Shown one piece after another: positions 17,775 through 27,449 of a stretch of 64,000 bases of DNA. Below the pieces are notes generated by a model. That model was not told where the DNA came from, searched no databases, and worked only from the letters and a program-made list of their open reading frames with translations. The DNA is from Anoxynatronum sibiricum (lineage in GTDB: Bacteria; Bacillota; Clostridia; Peptostreptococcales; Tindalliaceae), in contig NZ_JBCITM010000001.1 of NCBI RefSeq assembly GCF_039414295.1, positions 62,001 through 126,000 on the forward strand, in the 5' to 3' direction. Within the stretch, counting starts at the first letter, position 1. The number at the start of each line of letters is the position of its first letter. The translations under genes were made by a program, and so were the position numbers.

Positions 17775-19268
17775 ATGGGAATCATTAAAGCAATAGCCGG
17801 TGCCGCAGGCGGCGGCCTGGCAGACCAGTGGCTGGAGACGGTGGAACCGGATACCATTAATAACTCGGTGTTGGCCAGTTATGGGGTGCTGGTTCGAAAA
17901 AATGACAAGCGCAGTGTCAACAAGAAGCGCACAGAGGATGTCATCTCCAACGGGTCCATCATTCATGTGCCTGAAAATGTGTACATGTTGCTGGTGAGCG
18001 GCGGTAAAATCATCGCTGGAACCGATGACCCGGGTTATTACCGGGTAGACAAGTCTGAAGCACCCTCGATTTTTTTTCGTTCAGAAGAAGGAGCTGAAAC
18101 CCAGGCCATCAGCAATACCGGCACGGGAAGCATTCAACGTCCCGGAGGGTTGAAGCATTCCCTGAAAGATTCCTGGGAACGTCTGAAATTCGGCGGGACC
18201 ACCCCTTTGAAGCAACAGGTGGTTTATGTCAACAAGCAGGAATTTCCCAACATTCGTTTTGGAACGAGAACTCCCGTGTCCTATACCGACCGGGTGCTGG
18301 TGCCGGGAAGAGTGGTCCCCTGCAAGGTGACCTCTTTTGGCACCTATTCCATCAGGGTGATGGATCCGCTGCTGTTTTACGCCGAAGTCTGTCAGAAAAC
18401 AGACAAGAGCAATCTTTCCTCCGGTGATATGGCAGAGCAGTATATCAATGAGTTCCTCATGGCCTATACAACAGCATTGGCCAGTTTGTCAGCTGATCAG
18501 GTGCTGGTATCCGACATTCCCATGAAAACCATGGAGCTGGGCATGTACATGGCCAAGGTGCTGGATGAATCATGGCTTTCCCAGCGGGGATTTATCATTC
18601 AAAGCGTGGGGATTGCCGGTATTTCCTTCGACGATGCCACCAATCAATTGCTGGAACGTTACGCCAGCGATTCCATCCTGTTGGATCCCAATGCCCGTGC
18701 AGCCCGCATGACTGCTGGTCTGGCCACTGGCTTGGAAGCTGCCGGTTCCAATGAGGGCGGTGCCATGATGGGCTTTGCCGGCATGGCCATGGGAATGAAT
18801 GCCGCCGGAGGGATGGGAATGATGCCGGGACAGCAGGCACCTGCCACACCACACCAGTCACCCCAGCCCACACCAGCGTCAACGCCGGGTACAGCGACTT
18901 CCTCAAACTGGATCTGTCAGTGCGGCACTCAGATGCCTGAAGAAGCCCGGTTCTGCTCCAAATGCGGCAATCAGAAGCCGGTGCCTCAGGCTGCCGGTGC
19001 CGGCAGCTGGGTATGTGCCTGCGGTCATCAAAATGCAGGTGGTCATTTTTGTTCCTCCTGCGGGAAAAAGAAACCGGAAGCGGATACCTGGCAATGCAGC
19101 TGCGGTCATACCAATACCGGTCTTTTCTGTAGCCAGTGCGGAACCAAGCGCCCTGATGACAAGGCAGCTTCAGCTGCCTGCACCAATTGCGGCTGGAAGG
19201 CGGAACCAGGGGCATCGACGCCCGCTTTTTGTCCTGAATGCGGCACGGCCTTTCCAAAGCAGCCTTAG
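17775..19268 (+). CDS. SPFH-domain protein with four C-terminal zinc ribbons (YdjI-like)
   Basis: A 497-residue protein. The first ~320 residues form the YdjI/virion-core-like SPFH domain (for example PVSYTDRVLVPGRVVPCKV near 167-185 and GIAGISFDDATNQLLERYA near 279-297), a membrane-associated scaffold fold. A Met/Gly-rich and Pro-rich linker (about 327-378) leads to four zinc ribbons of CxCG or CxxCG...CxxCG type at about 381-398, 414-430, 441-456 and 469-490. In Bacillus subtilis, ydjI sits in the ydjFGHI envelope-stress operon with pspA (ydjF). Here it is followed by ydjG- and ydjH-like genes but no pspA. Homologues usually have fewer ribbons than this. Confidence 0.88.
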   Translation: MGIIKAIAGAAGGGLADQWLETVEPDTINNSVLASYGVLVRKNDKRSVNKKRTEDVISNGSIIHVPENVYMLLVSGGKIIAGTDDPGYYRVDKSEAPSIFFRSEEGAETQAISNTGTGSIQRPGGLKHSLKDSWERLKFGGTTPLKQQVVYVNKQEFPNIRFGTRTPVSYTDRVLVPGRVVPCKVTSFGTYSIRVMDPLLFYAEVCQKTDKSNLSSGDMAEQYINEFLMAYTTALASLSADQVLVSDIPMKTMELGMYMAKVLDESWLSQRGFIIQSVGIAGISFDDATNQLLERYASDSILLDPNARAARMTAGLATGLEAAGSNEGGAMMGFAGMAMGMNAAGGMGMMPGQQAPATPHQSPQPTPASTPGTATSSNWICQCGTQMPEEARFCSKCGNQKPVPQAAGAGSWVCACGHQNAGGHFCSSCGKKKPEADTWQCSCGHTNTGLFCSQCGTKRPDDKAASAACTNCGWKAEPGASTPAFCPECGTAFPKQP

Positions 19269-19310
19269 GCCACGTTAACATGACAATATGAAGAAGGGGG
19301 AGGTATGCCC

Positions 19311-20345
19311 ATGAGCGGTATAAAAGCCTTTCGGTGCCTGAATTGCGGAGCGGGTCTGGAATTTCATCCGCCTTCGCAGAAATGGAAATGCCATTATTGT
19401 TTCAGTGAGTTTGAAAAACAGCAGTTGGATGAAGCAGGTCAGGAGGCAGAAGTGGTTCCTGAAAATGAAGCCACCGAGCTGGATTCGTATCACTGCCAGA
19501 ACTGCGGAGCCGAGCTGGTGACAGATGCCACCCTGGCGGCCACCCACTGTCTGTATTGCCAGAGCCCCACCATTATCAAAACCCGGTTTGCCGGAGAATT
19601 CAAGCCCGAGAGTCTGATTCCCTTTTACCTGACAAAAGAGCAGGCAGAAGGGATCTACCGGGAATGGATCTCCAAGAAAAGATTTGCTCCCGATGAATTT
19701 AAAACCGCTGATGAAATCAAAAAAATCACCGGCGTTTACGCCCCTTTCTGGTTATTTGACTGCCAGGTGGCCGGTCGCATTGATGGCGAGGGTACCCGCA
19801 CTAACAGCTATGTGATGGGGGATTATAGGGTGACCAATACCAAGTATTACCAGGTGGTACGGGAAGGTGACTACCGGTATGAACGTGTGCCGGTGGATGC
19901 TTCCATGAAACTGGACGATGAGTTGATGCAGGCAGTGGAACCCTTTGATTACAGTGCTCTCACCGACTTTTCCCTGCAGTACATGTCGGGCTTTACTGCA
20001 GAAAAATATGATAAACCGGTGGAGGATGCAGAAAAAATCATGGCTCAGCGGGTGGAAAGCCAGACAGAAAGCCAGCTGCGCCGGGAAGCAGGAACCTACT
20101 CCAGCTTTCGAATCCGGGACAAGGCCTTTACCATGAAAGAAAAAGCCCATGCCTATTCCATGCTGCCGGTGTATGTACTGATTCACCAGTACGGTGGGAA
20201 AGAATACCTCTTTATGATCAATGGTCAGACAGGAAAAATATGCGGTGAAGCCCCCGTCAGTAACGCCAAACGCATGACCTTTGCCGGCATCGTGTTTGCC
20301 GCTGTCTGGTTGTTGGGTGTGTTGGGAGGTGCTCTCATTGTTTAA
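19311..20345 (+). CDS. Zinc-ribbon membrane-anchored protein (YdjG-like)
   Basis: A 344-residue protein with two N-terminal zinc ribbons (CLNCGAG...CHYC and CQNCGAE...CLYC), a large soluble region that includes IPFYLTKEQAEGIYREWI and PFWLFDCQVAG, and a single transmembrane helix at the very C-terminus. This layout matches YdjG, which together with YdjH anchors PspA to the membrane in Bacillus subtilis. The start at 19311 has GGGGGAGG seven bases upstream; the ATG at 19305 is too close. It lies 42 bases after the ydjI-like gene and overlaps the ydjH-like gene. Confidence 0.85.
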   Translation: MSGIKAFRCLNCGAGLEFHPPSQKWKCHYCFSEFEKQQLDEAGQEAEVVPENEATELDSYHCQNCGAELVTDATLAATHCLYCQSPTIIKTRFAGEFKPESLIPFYLTKEQAEGIYREWISKKRFAPDEFKTADEIKKITGVYAPFWLFDCQVAGRIDGEGTRTNSYVMGDYRVTNTKYYQVVREGDYRYERVPVDASMKLDDELMQAVEPFDYSALTDFSLQYMSGFTAEKYDKPVEDAEKIMAQRVESQTESQLRREAGTYSSFRIRDKAFTMKEKAHAYSMLPVYVLIHQYGGKEYLFMINGQTGKICGEAPVSNAKRMTFAGIVFAAVWLLGVLGGALIV

Positions 20346-21243
20346 AGCTGTTAAAGGTGATAAAAAGATTTCCTGCCGGAAAAGATCAGGTGCAGATAGA
20401 GTATATAAGCGGATTCCATTCATGCAGACGTTTCTAACCATCACCCTGCTGTGGCTCCTCATTGGCAGCAGCTGGGCGGCAGGCCTGGCCTCCTCCCATG
20501 TGGTGGACGAGTATGATGTATTGTCCCAGTCGGATATTGATGCGCTTCAGCAACAGATTGACAGCCTGGCAGCTGACCATGGGCTGGATGTGGTGATTGT
20601 GATCACCGATCAGGTGGCTGGAAAATCATCCCGGGACTTTGCCGACGATTACTATGACAACAACGGGTATGGCATTGGCCCAGAGGCATCGGGTCTGTTG
20701 ATGCTGGTGAACATGGCAGAGCGGGAGGTGTGGATTTCCACCACGGGGGAAGCCATCGACATCTTTACCGATCAGCGGATTGACACGATCAACGATTCAG
20801 TGGTGGAGCACCTGGCCGACGGAGCGTTCCACGCTGCAGCCCAGACATTTTTGAATCAGGTGGATGTGTATGCCCGTCAGGGTGTTCCTGCCGGTCAATA
20901 CCGGGAACCGGAAACGCCGCCGGAACCAGTTAGTTTTTGGGGGAAATTGCTGCAAATGGCACTCTACTGGCCAATCTTTGTGGCGGCCCTCATTGTATCC
21001 GCCGTATCCACCATTGCCATTTCTGCCGGACACCGCGTGATGCCCAAAACCAGTGCATCAGCTTACCAGCCTCCCAGTGGCTTTACCATCACCAGTGTTC
21101 AGGACCGCTTTCTCAGAGAAACCACCAATCGGGTGAAAATTGCCTCCAGCAGCTCCAGTGGCGGTTCTTCAACTGGCGGGCGCAGCACCACCCACAGCAG
21201 CAGCAGCGGCAGAACCCATGGGGGTGGGGGTAAGAAGTTCTAA
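20338..21243 (+). CDS. TPM-domain membrane protein (YdjH/YgcG-like)
   Basis: About 301 residues: a basic N-terminus, a signal-like helix (FLTITLLWLLIGSSWAAG), an extracytoplasmic TPM domain (VVDEYDVLSQSDIDALQQQI, VIVITDQVAGKS, NNGYGIGPEASGLLML), a second transmembrane helix near residue 200, and a low-complexity Ser/Gly/His tail ending GGGGKKF, typical of TPM proteins. The preferred start is TTG at 20338: GGAGGTG lies six bases upstream and the codon overlaps the ydjG-like stop. An ATG at 20422 would give a cleaner signal peptide but has no good ribosome site. It completes the ydjI-ydjG-ydjH cassette. Confidence 0.82.
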   Translation: MFKAVKGDKKISCRKRSGADRVYKRIPFMQTFLTITLLWLLIGSSWAAGLASSHVVDEYDVLSQSDIDALQQQIDSLAADHGLDVVIVITDQVAGKSSRDFADDYYDNNGYGIGPEASGLLMLVNMAEREVWISTTGEAIDIFTDQRIDTINDSVVEHLADGAFHAAAQTFLNQVDVYARQGVPAGQYREPETPPEPVSFWGKLLQMALYWPIFVAALIVSAVSTIAISAGHRVMPKTSASAYQPPSGFTITSVQDRFLRETTNRVKIASSSSSGGSSTGGRSTTHSSSSGRTHGGGGKKF

Positions 21244-21360
21244 GCAGTGTTCCATCAACCCTCTGCAGATGATTGATGATTCTTATCAACAACGGGAGGG
21301 TTTTTGATTGATCGAGTAGCAGCCCATCAGGGCGGCGAATAACATGGGTGGGGTGACATC

Positions 21361-22308
21361 ATGTCCAACAAAGAACGAGGGAACATCATTCTGGAAAACA
21401 TGGAAAAAGTGATCATCGGTAAAACACCTGTACTGGAAAAGGTGCTGGTGTGTTTGCTGGCCCGGGGACATGTACTGATTGAAGATGTGCCGGGGGTTGG
21501 AAAAACCACCATGGTGAAGGCGCTGGCCAGAAGCCTGAATCTTTCCTTCGGCCGCATTCAGTTTACACCGGACCTGATGCCCGCTGATCTGCTGGGCATG
21601 ACTATCTATAACCAGCAAGACAACAGTTTCTCTTTTCGGAAAGGGCCCATTTTTCATCAGATCATTCTGGCGGATGAGATTAACCGCACTTCTCCCAAGA
21701 CCCAGTCCAGTCTGCTTCAGGCCATGGAGGAAGGGGAGGTATCCATTGACAGCCACACCTATCCTCTCAAAAAGCCGTTTATGGTGCTGGCCACGCAAAA
21801 TCCCGTTGAATATCAGGGTACGTTTCCATTGCCGGAAGCCCAGTTAGACCGGTTTCTCATGCGTGTTTCATTGGGGTATCCCGATGCAGAGCATGAAATG
21901 GCCATCGTGCGGCACCCCCGTCATGATGCCATGAGTCACCTGACATCAGTGGCTGAAGAGGCTGATTTGCTGGCAATGCAGGCAGGAGTGGAACGGGTGT
22001 ATGCGGCGCCGGAAGTGATTCAGTACATTGTCAGCCTGGTGAATGCCAGCCGCAACCATCCGGACATCTATCTGGGGGCAAGTCCCCGGGCATCCATAGA
22101 CCTGCTGAAAAGTGGAAAGGCTCTTGCTTATCTCCGTGGGAGAGAGTACGTGATTCCCGATGACATTAAAGAAAATCTTGCCAGTGTGCTGTGTCACCGT
22201 CTGATGCTTTCGGCGGAAGCACGAATTGAAGGTAAGGGGGTTGAAACGGTGGTGTTGGAGCTGTTGAAAAAAATCTACACACCGGCGGTGGACTTTCATG
22301 AAGCGTAA
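21361..22308 (+). CDS. MoxR-family AAA+ ATPase
   Basis: A 315-residue MoxR ATPase with Walker A GVGKTT (about 49-54), Walker B ILADEINR (about 103-110), sensor TQNPVE and the PLPEAQLDRFLM motif. MoxR proteins act as chaperones that assemble or activate metal- or cell-envelope-linked complexes, often with a DUF58 partner. It overlaps the DUF58 gene by 11 bases, and the transglutaminase gene follows, the classic three-gene MoxR unit. The ribosome site is GGGGTG. The target of the chaperone is unknown. Confidence 0.92.
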   Translation: MSNKERGNIILENMEKVIIGKTPVLEKVLVCLLARGHVLIEDVPGVGKTTMVKALARSLNLSFGRIQFTPDLMPADLLGMTIYNQQDNSFSFRKGPIFHQIILADEINRTSPKTQSSLLQAMEEGEVSIDSHTYPLKKPFMVLATQNPVEYQGTFPLPEAQLDRFLMRVSLGYPDAEHEMAIVRHPRHDAMSHLTSVAEEADLLAMQAGVERVYAAPEVIQYIVSLVNASRNHPDIYLGASPRASIDLLKSGKALAYLRGREYVIPDDIKENLASVLCHRLMLSAEARIEGKGVETVVLELLKKIYTPAVDFHEA

Positions 22309-23518
22309 GCTTTACCTGCTGTTGGGGGTGCCGGTCACCTTACTGGCACTGCTGGTGGGTGGACGTTTGCCTTTTTTTGTGTGGTATGCCTACCTGTTGG
22401 TGTGGTTACTGCCCATGGCCCATGGCCTTCTTGGGAAGCTTTTTCTGAGAGGTGCCATACTGGTACCTGAGGCAGAGCTGGTGGCGGGGGAAGTTGTCTC
22501 GGTAGCCTACCGGGTGGAGAACCCACTGCCCATCGCTTTTCCCGGCATTGAGCTGGAGAATGAGGTGGGGTATCGGCTCACTGGCATAAAAGAGCCCCGC
22601 CGGGTTTTTTCCCTGAATGGAAAAGAGCAGCTGGTAGGACAGTCAGAGCTGGTATGCCGGAGACGAGGGCTGTATGAGCTGGGTCACATCAGGTTGTTGA
22701 TTCATGACATCTTTCAGATGAACACTTTTGAAAAAACCATCACCAGTCCACTATCGCTGAAAGTTTACCCCCGGGTGGTTCCCATCAGCAGTTTTCCCAT
22801 TGTGGCCAGCCAGCAAATGGGCAATCTAAAGGTAAAAGACCCGCTATTTCAGGACTATACCCAGATTTCCCGGTTGCGCCAGTACCGGGAAGGGGATCCC
22901 ATTAAACAGATTCACTGGAAGGTGTCGGCCGGCAAAAAAAACCTCGTGGTCAAGGAGTATGAAGAGCGGGGAGATACAGAAGTGTTACTGCTGTTGGACA
23001 GTAGCCAGGAGCATTATGCCCATGATCCTGAAGGCTGGGTCGAAGACCAGCTGGTGGAGGCCGCCGCCTCAGTGATTGACTATTGCCTCAGGGGAAATAT
23101 CAAAGTCACGCTCCAGTATGCAAGCCGGGGACGACAGGTCAGGTACACGGGAAACTCACCCATTTATCTGAAGCACTTTCTGGATGGACTGGCACTGTTT
23201 CACCCCGCCGAATCGGTTTCTTTTGAAAAACAGGCGGCCTCATGGACAGAACAGATTCCTCCGGGAACTGCGCTGCTGCTTTTGACGCCACGCCTGACCA
23301 AAGGACTGGCGGCCAGGGGAATTGCAGACCGTCTGAAAAACAGGTATCCCCTGTTTTTGGTTTTTGGTGATGGCGATAACAACCCTGCCGGCTGGGAGGA
23401 AAACCGGGAAATTGTTAAGAAACTCACGCTGGAAGGTCTTTCATGCTACCTGTTTGACAAAAAGCAAAATGTGAGAGATGTGCTGGAGGGAACCTATGCA
23501 AGAAGAGACGCGACGTGA
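22298..23518 (+). CDS. DUF58 domain protein (MoxR partner)
   Basis: A 406-residue protein with two N-terminal membrane helices (about 5-45), an extracytoplasmic-like beta region, and the DUF58 core (LRQYREGDPIKQIHWKVSAG at about 195-214). It is followed by a von Willebrand A-like fold with VLLLLDSSQ. DUF58 proteins work with MoxR ATPases and are thought to bring substrate proteins to them. The gene is coupled to its neighbours by overlaps of 11 and 23 bases, so the three products are probably made in fixed ratio. Confidence 0.9.
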   Translation: MKRKLYLLLGVPVTLLALLVGGRLPFFVWYAYLLVWLLPMAHGLLGKLFLRGAILVPEAELVAGEVVSVAYRVENPLPIAFPGIELENEVGYRLTGIKEPRRVFSLNGKEQLVGQSELVCRRRGLYELGHIRLLIHDIFQMNTFEKTITSPLSLKVYPRVVPISSFPIVASQQMGNLKVKDPLFQDYTQISRLRQYREGDPIKQIHWKVSAGKKNLVVKEYEERGDTEVLLLLDSSQEHYAHDPEGWVEDQLVEAAASVIDYCLRGNIKVTLQYASRGRQVRYTGNSPIYLKHFLDGLALFHPAESVSFEKQAASWTEQIPPGTALLLLTPRLTKGLAARGIADRLKNRYPLFLVFGDGDNNPAGWEENREIVKKLTLEGLSCYLFDKKQNVRDVLEGTYARRDAT

Positions 23519-25763
23519 AGCTAAAGTATCGGCACTGGTACTGTACCTGCTAATGGTCTTTACCCTGGCAAATACCCTGGGAACGGCCCTTCTCATTGAA
23601 ATTGGGTGGTTTTCTCGCATAATGATAACCAGCCTGCTGGCGATGGGTAGTCTGGCATTACTGTTGTGGCCTTTGGCTCGCTACTTGCTGGCGGGCTTAT
23701 TGGTAGTGGGAATGATCTTCTTCAATTATTTTTTCAGGGCCTTGCGAGTTCAGGCTTATGAAGCGCTGGGTCATTTCATGTTTAATCTGTTGGATCATTT
23801 TCGGGGTCGAGAGATTATACTGCCGGAGAACGCTCCCTATCTGTGGGGATTGGTGGTGCTGTTACTGGCTGTTCTGACCGGCTGCTTTGTTTTCAAGGGA
23901 AAAACCACCTGGCCGTTGCTGGTGATTTACGGCATTCCATTGACGGTCTATTGGTATCAACACATTGACGTGGCTTATCCCATGCTGGTGTTGTTTGTCA
24001 TGCTCTACTTGATGTTGGCAGGGCTCAGACATTTTGACAGAGCCGAAAAAAGATGGATGGTAGAGAAAGCCCAGATGCGGGAAGATCTTTACCAGCCGTG
24101 GAAGCGAACAGTGCTGACTTACGGGCTGGTCATCGTCTTGTTGGCAGCTCTGTTGCCCAAAGCGGGAGCACCCCTGAAGTGGTCTTGGATGGAGGCCCAG
24201 ATCAACAGGCGGCTGCCTATGCTGACAGATCTGCGGGGAGATTTGGTACACAGCCGCAGCTTTGGACGTGGGAACTATTTTGATTTCAGCGTCACCGGAT
24301 TCCAATCGTCAGAAGGTCTTCTGGGTGGCCCGGTTCGGCCAGGTGACCAGGCGGTGATGATGGTGACATCACCGGCCGCTTACTATCTCCGGGGAAACGT
24401 GAAGACCCGCTATGAAGATAATCGGTGGCGCTTCGATACGGTTGAAGCTATCATTTCCGAGACAGGCACTTTGCTTCCTCACGAAGTGACGGGGGGAGAG
24501 ATCATCACCCTGGAGATTACCAACATCTATTTTTCATCCATGACAATTTTCACACCCTATCAACCCCTGGTGGTGAACAGTGAACGTTACAGAACTCTGC
24601 GGGTGGATACCAACTATCAGCTTTCCTTTCCTGATGCGGTGTTTAAGGATGAGACATACAGTCTGCAGGTGATGATTCCGGGCCAGACCTCCACTGGTGT
24701 CAACCACCTTTCGCCGGTATATCTGCAGCTGCCGGAGACCCTGCCGAAACGGGTGAAGACCCTGACCACTGACATTACATCAGGAGTTTCTGATGCACGG
24801 AGCAAAGCACTGGCACTGCAGGAGTATCTGCGCACCCAGTACACCTATTCTCTGGAAGTGCCCCATACACCAGCAGGCCGGGATTTTGTGGACACCTTTC
24901 TTTTCGACCTTCAAGAGGGTTACTGCACCCATTTTGCCTCAGCACTGGCAGTGATGTTGCGATTTGAAGGAATTCCCGCCAGGTATGTGGAAGGGTATGT
25001 GATGCCACAGAACAATGATGAAGATGTTTATGTTATTCGCCAACATCATGCCCATGCCTGGGTGGAAGCCTATTTTGAACCCGAAGGCTGGGTGACGCTG
25101 GAAGCAACACCGGCCTATGAACCGCCGGTAACGGCGGGAGAGCAGGAAATGACAGTGTCTGGTGACCTGTTTGATGCTGGTGATTTCGACGAGTTTCTGA
25201 TGCTGGTGGAACGAATGGAACAGTCGCAATCGGGCAACGGAGACGAAGCGTCGGAAAGGATCTTGATGGACAGGGAAAAGCCAGAGAACGAGAGACTTTG
25301 GTATGCCCAAGGAATCCCCCTGAAAATGCTGTTGTTGATGGGTGCTGCTTTAGTGGTCACGGCGCTGAGGATGGGGCAGCAGGTCATGAATCACCGCCGT
25401 CGTCGCAGTTATTTGAACTCAAAAGAAGCCAATGAGCGGGTCATCGGCTTCTATCGGCAATTGCTACAGTTATTGAAAACCCTGGGTTATCCCCTTGAAA
25501 CGGGAGAAACACCCTATGAGTATGCCCGGCGAATCAGCAGACAGTTATATGACATGGACAAAGTATTTGAGTCCATCACCCATCAGTATGTGCTGGCCCA
25601 GTATAGCCAGACTTCTGTGAACAGGGATGATATTTCATCCGTCGAAGCATATCTCAGGTACATCGACCGGCGGATTCGTTACCGGGTTGGGATTCTCCGA
25701 TATGTGTACCTAAAATACCTGCGTGCGGATTATTATGGACGGGATCATCGAAAAGAGGACTAA
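23496..25763 (+). CDS. Transglutaminase-like membrane protein (TgpA family)
   Basis: A 755-residue protein with about six N-terminal membrane helices (to about residue 215), a large extracytoplasmic part holding the transglutaminase core, another helix near 620, and a cytoplasmic C-terminal DUF4129-like tail. The catalytic cysteine lies in EGYCTHFASALAVMLR, with histidine in HHAHAWVEAYF and the acid in TLEATP. TgpA proteins are periplasmic or extracellular transglutaminases or proteases linked to MoxR/DUF58. The start at 23496 follows GGAGGG by five bases, inside the DUF58 gene. The gene overlaps the convergent aminotransferase by 4 bases. Confidence 0.9.
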   Translation: MQEETRREAKVSALVLYLLMVFTLANTLGTALLIEIGWFSRIMITSLLAMGSLALLLWPLARYLLAGLLVVGMIFFNYFFRALRVQAYEALGHFMFNLLDHFRGREIILPENAPYLWGLVVLLLAVLTGCFVFKGKTTWPLLVIYGIPLTVYWYQHIDVAYPMLVLFVMLYLMLAGLRHFDRAEKRWMVEKAQMREDLYQPWKRTVLTYGLVIVLLAALLPKAGAPLKWSWMEAQINRRLPMLTDLRGDLVHSRSFGRGNYFDFSVTGFQSSEGLLGGPVRPGDQAVMMVTSPAAYYLRGNVKTRYEDNRWRFDTVEAIISETGTLLPHEVTGGEIITLEITNIYFSSMTIFTPYQPLVVNSERYRTLRVDTNYQLSFPDAVFKDETYSLQVMIPGQTSTGVNHLSPVYLQLPETLPKRVKTLTTDITSGVSDARSKALALQEYLRTQYTYSLEVPHTPAGRDFVDTFLFDLQEGYCTHFASALAVMLRFEGIPARYVEGYVMPQNNDEDVYVIRQHHAHAWVEAYFEPEGWVTLEATPAYEPPVTAGEQEMTVSGDLFDAGDFDEFLMLVERMEQSQSGNGDEASERILMDREKPENERLWYAQGIPLKMLLLMGAALVVTALRMGQQVMNHRRRRSYLNSKEANERVIGFYRQLLQLLKTLGYPLETGETPYEYARRISRQLYDMDKVFESITHQYVLAQYSQTSVNRDDISSVEAYLRYIDRRIRYRVGILRYVYLKYLRADYYGRDHRKED

Positions 25764-26923
25764 CTCTCAGGCAGTTGTATCTTTTCAATGCGGTCAAAGG
25801 CTTCCTCCAGTTTTTCCTGACTCACAGTGCAGGCAATGCGCAGGTAGCCTTCTCCACTGTTTCCAAAGGAGTTGCCGGGAATGGTGAGAACCTTGGCCTG
25901 ATGTAAGATCATTTTGCTGACTTCCTGGGAAGATAATCCTGTCTTTTTAATATTGACAAAAAGGTAGAAAGTTCCCTGGGGTTCCAAAACGCTCATCCAT
26001 GGAATCTGCTGAATACGGCGGGCTGCGTAGCTCACCCGCTCCCGATAAAGTTCATGGGATTGGGCCAGCAGGGTATGACGATTGCGCAGGGCATAGAGGG
26101 CTGCCCGCTGGGAAACAGAAGAAGGCGTAAACACCACATTCTCATTGATCTGCTGACAAATGCGAATGATTTCCCGGGGGGCAATCATGTGGCCCACCCG
26201 CCAGCCGGTCATCTGATAGTCCTTGGAGAAGGTGTTCACCACCACCAGCCGATCCCGGATATCATCGATGGTGATAAGTGATTGAAAATCACCATTGAAA
26301 ACAAAGGCTTGGTAAACCTCATCGGCGATGATCAGCAGATCCCGCTTGATGGCAATATCACCAATGAGCTGCAGGGTTTCTTCACTGAACACGGCGCCGG
26401 TGGGGTTCGTGGGCGAATTGACAATAATGGCCCGGGTGCGGTCTGTAATGGCTGCCTCCAGACGCTTCAGATCAACCTGAAAGTTTTCTTCCTCATAGGT
26501 GGGCAGCTCAACAGGAATGCCTCCGGCCAGTTCCACCTGCTGATAGTAAGGCGTAAAATAGGGTGCAGGAAGAATCACTTCATCCCCCGGGTCCAGGGTG
26601 GCCTCCAGGGCAAGGTATACTGCCAGACAGGCGCTGGCCGTCACCATGATCTCCGGGTCGTCCACCAGGGTTTTGAAATCATCCCGGTAAAAGTTTCGAA
26701 TTTCCTGGCGAAGCTCCGGGTCTCCCCGAAAATCAGTGTAGTGGGTGTGGCCCTGCAATGCTTCCTGAAGGGCAAACTGAATCACCCCTTCGTCAGTGGT
26801 TTGGTCCGGGTCGCCCAAGCTGAGGTTGATCACATTGGAGTAGAGCTTCACCAGATCGTCCACTTCGCCCATGGGGGTGGTTTGATCTTTCCAGTACTTT
26901 TTGGCGATGAATTTGTGTTTCAT
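25760..26923 (-). CDS. Pyridoxal-phosphate aminotransferase, class I/II
   Basis: A 387-residue fold-type I aminotransferase. The PLP lysine is Lys234 in NTFSKDYQMTGWRVG. Also visible are SPTNPTGAVFS (about 170-180), IADEVYQAF and the C-terminal arginine motif YLRIACTVS. It transfers an amino group between an amino acid and a 2-oxoacid; aspartate or aromatic specificity cannot be assigned. The start at 26923 has AGGGAGGG five bases upstream; the TTG one codon earlier is too close. Stand-alone, convergent with the transglutaminase gene. Confidence 0.9.
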   Translation of the reverse strand: MKHKFIAKKYWKDQTTPMGEVDDLVKLYSNVINLSLGDPDQTTDEGVIQFALQEALQGHTHYTDFRGDPELRQEIRNFYRDDFKTLVDDPEIMVTASACLAVYLALEATLDPGDEVILPAPYFTPYYQQVELAGGIPVELPTYEEENFQVDLKRLEAAITDRTRAIIVNSPTNPTGAVFSEETLQLIGDIAIKRDLLIIADEVYQAFVFNGDFQSLITIDDIRDRLVVVNTFSKDYQMTGWRVGHMIAPREIIRICQQINENVVFTPSSVSQRAALYALRNRHTLLAQSHELYRERVSYAARRIQQIPWMSVLEPQGTFYLFVNIKKTGLSSQEVSKMILHQAKVLTIPGNSFGNSGEGYLRIACTVSQEKLEEAFDRIEKIQLPES

Positions 26924-27122
26924 CAAATCCCTCCCTTTTCATTTATCCTGTTAAAGTGTATGTTTATCATCTAATTCAGTTCTACCCAAATATTAAGACA
27001 ATAGACTCGAAATAGAAGGATTAATTTAGCAGGTGGGTCAGCAGCACATGGGAAAAGAAGTGTATGATCCCATTGACCATCCGTGATAGAATGAAAACAA
27101 CCTTTAAAAGGAGATGAACAGA

Positions 27123-27410
27123 ATGATCACCATCGTTGCCAAGAGTACTGTTAAAAAAGGACAGGAAGAAGCTTTCATTGCCATGACAAAAGACTTGATT
27201 GAAGCCAGTCAGCAGGAAGTGGGGTGTCTTTCCTACGGTTTGTATCGTGATCTAAACGATCCTCAGGTGTTTACCTTTATCGAAGAATGGCAGGATCAGG
27301 CAGCCATTGACCGTCATAATGCATCAGAGCATTTCGTTCGCATTGTGCCCCAGTTGGCAGCTTTTCGGGAAGGTCCCTCAGAAGTTCGTTTATATCAAAG
27401 ACTGTCATAA
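27123..27410 (+). CDS. Antibiotic-biosynthesis-monooxygenase (ABM) domain protein
   Basis: A 95-residue single ABM domain: a ferredoxin-like dimer with IVAKSTVKKGQEEAFI at the N-terminus and FIEEWQDQAAIDRHNASEHF in the middle, like YgiN quinol monooxygenase and haem-degrading relatives. The actual reaction is not predictable. The start at 27123 is chosen because AAGGAG (27108-27113) lies nine bases upstream; the ATG at 27114 abuts that site. It precedes the solute-binding protein gene by 39 bases on the same strand, possibly co-transcribed. Confidence 0.85.
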   Translation: MITIVAKSTVKKGQEEAFIAMTKDLIEASQQEVGCLSYGLYRDLNDPQVFTFIEEWQDQAAIDRHNASEHFVRIVPQLAAFREGPSEVRLYQRLS

Positions 27411-27449
27411 TGTGAAAGGGTTATCATAAAAGATGATGGAGGGAAATCA

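Noticed and set aside
18595..19281. 228-codon minus-strand frame opposite the zinc-ribbon SPFH gene
   Set aside because: Rich in Arg, Trp, Cys and Pro, as expected for the complement of Cys/Gly-rich coding sequence; no start signal or family.
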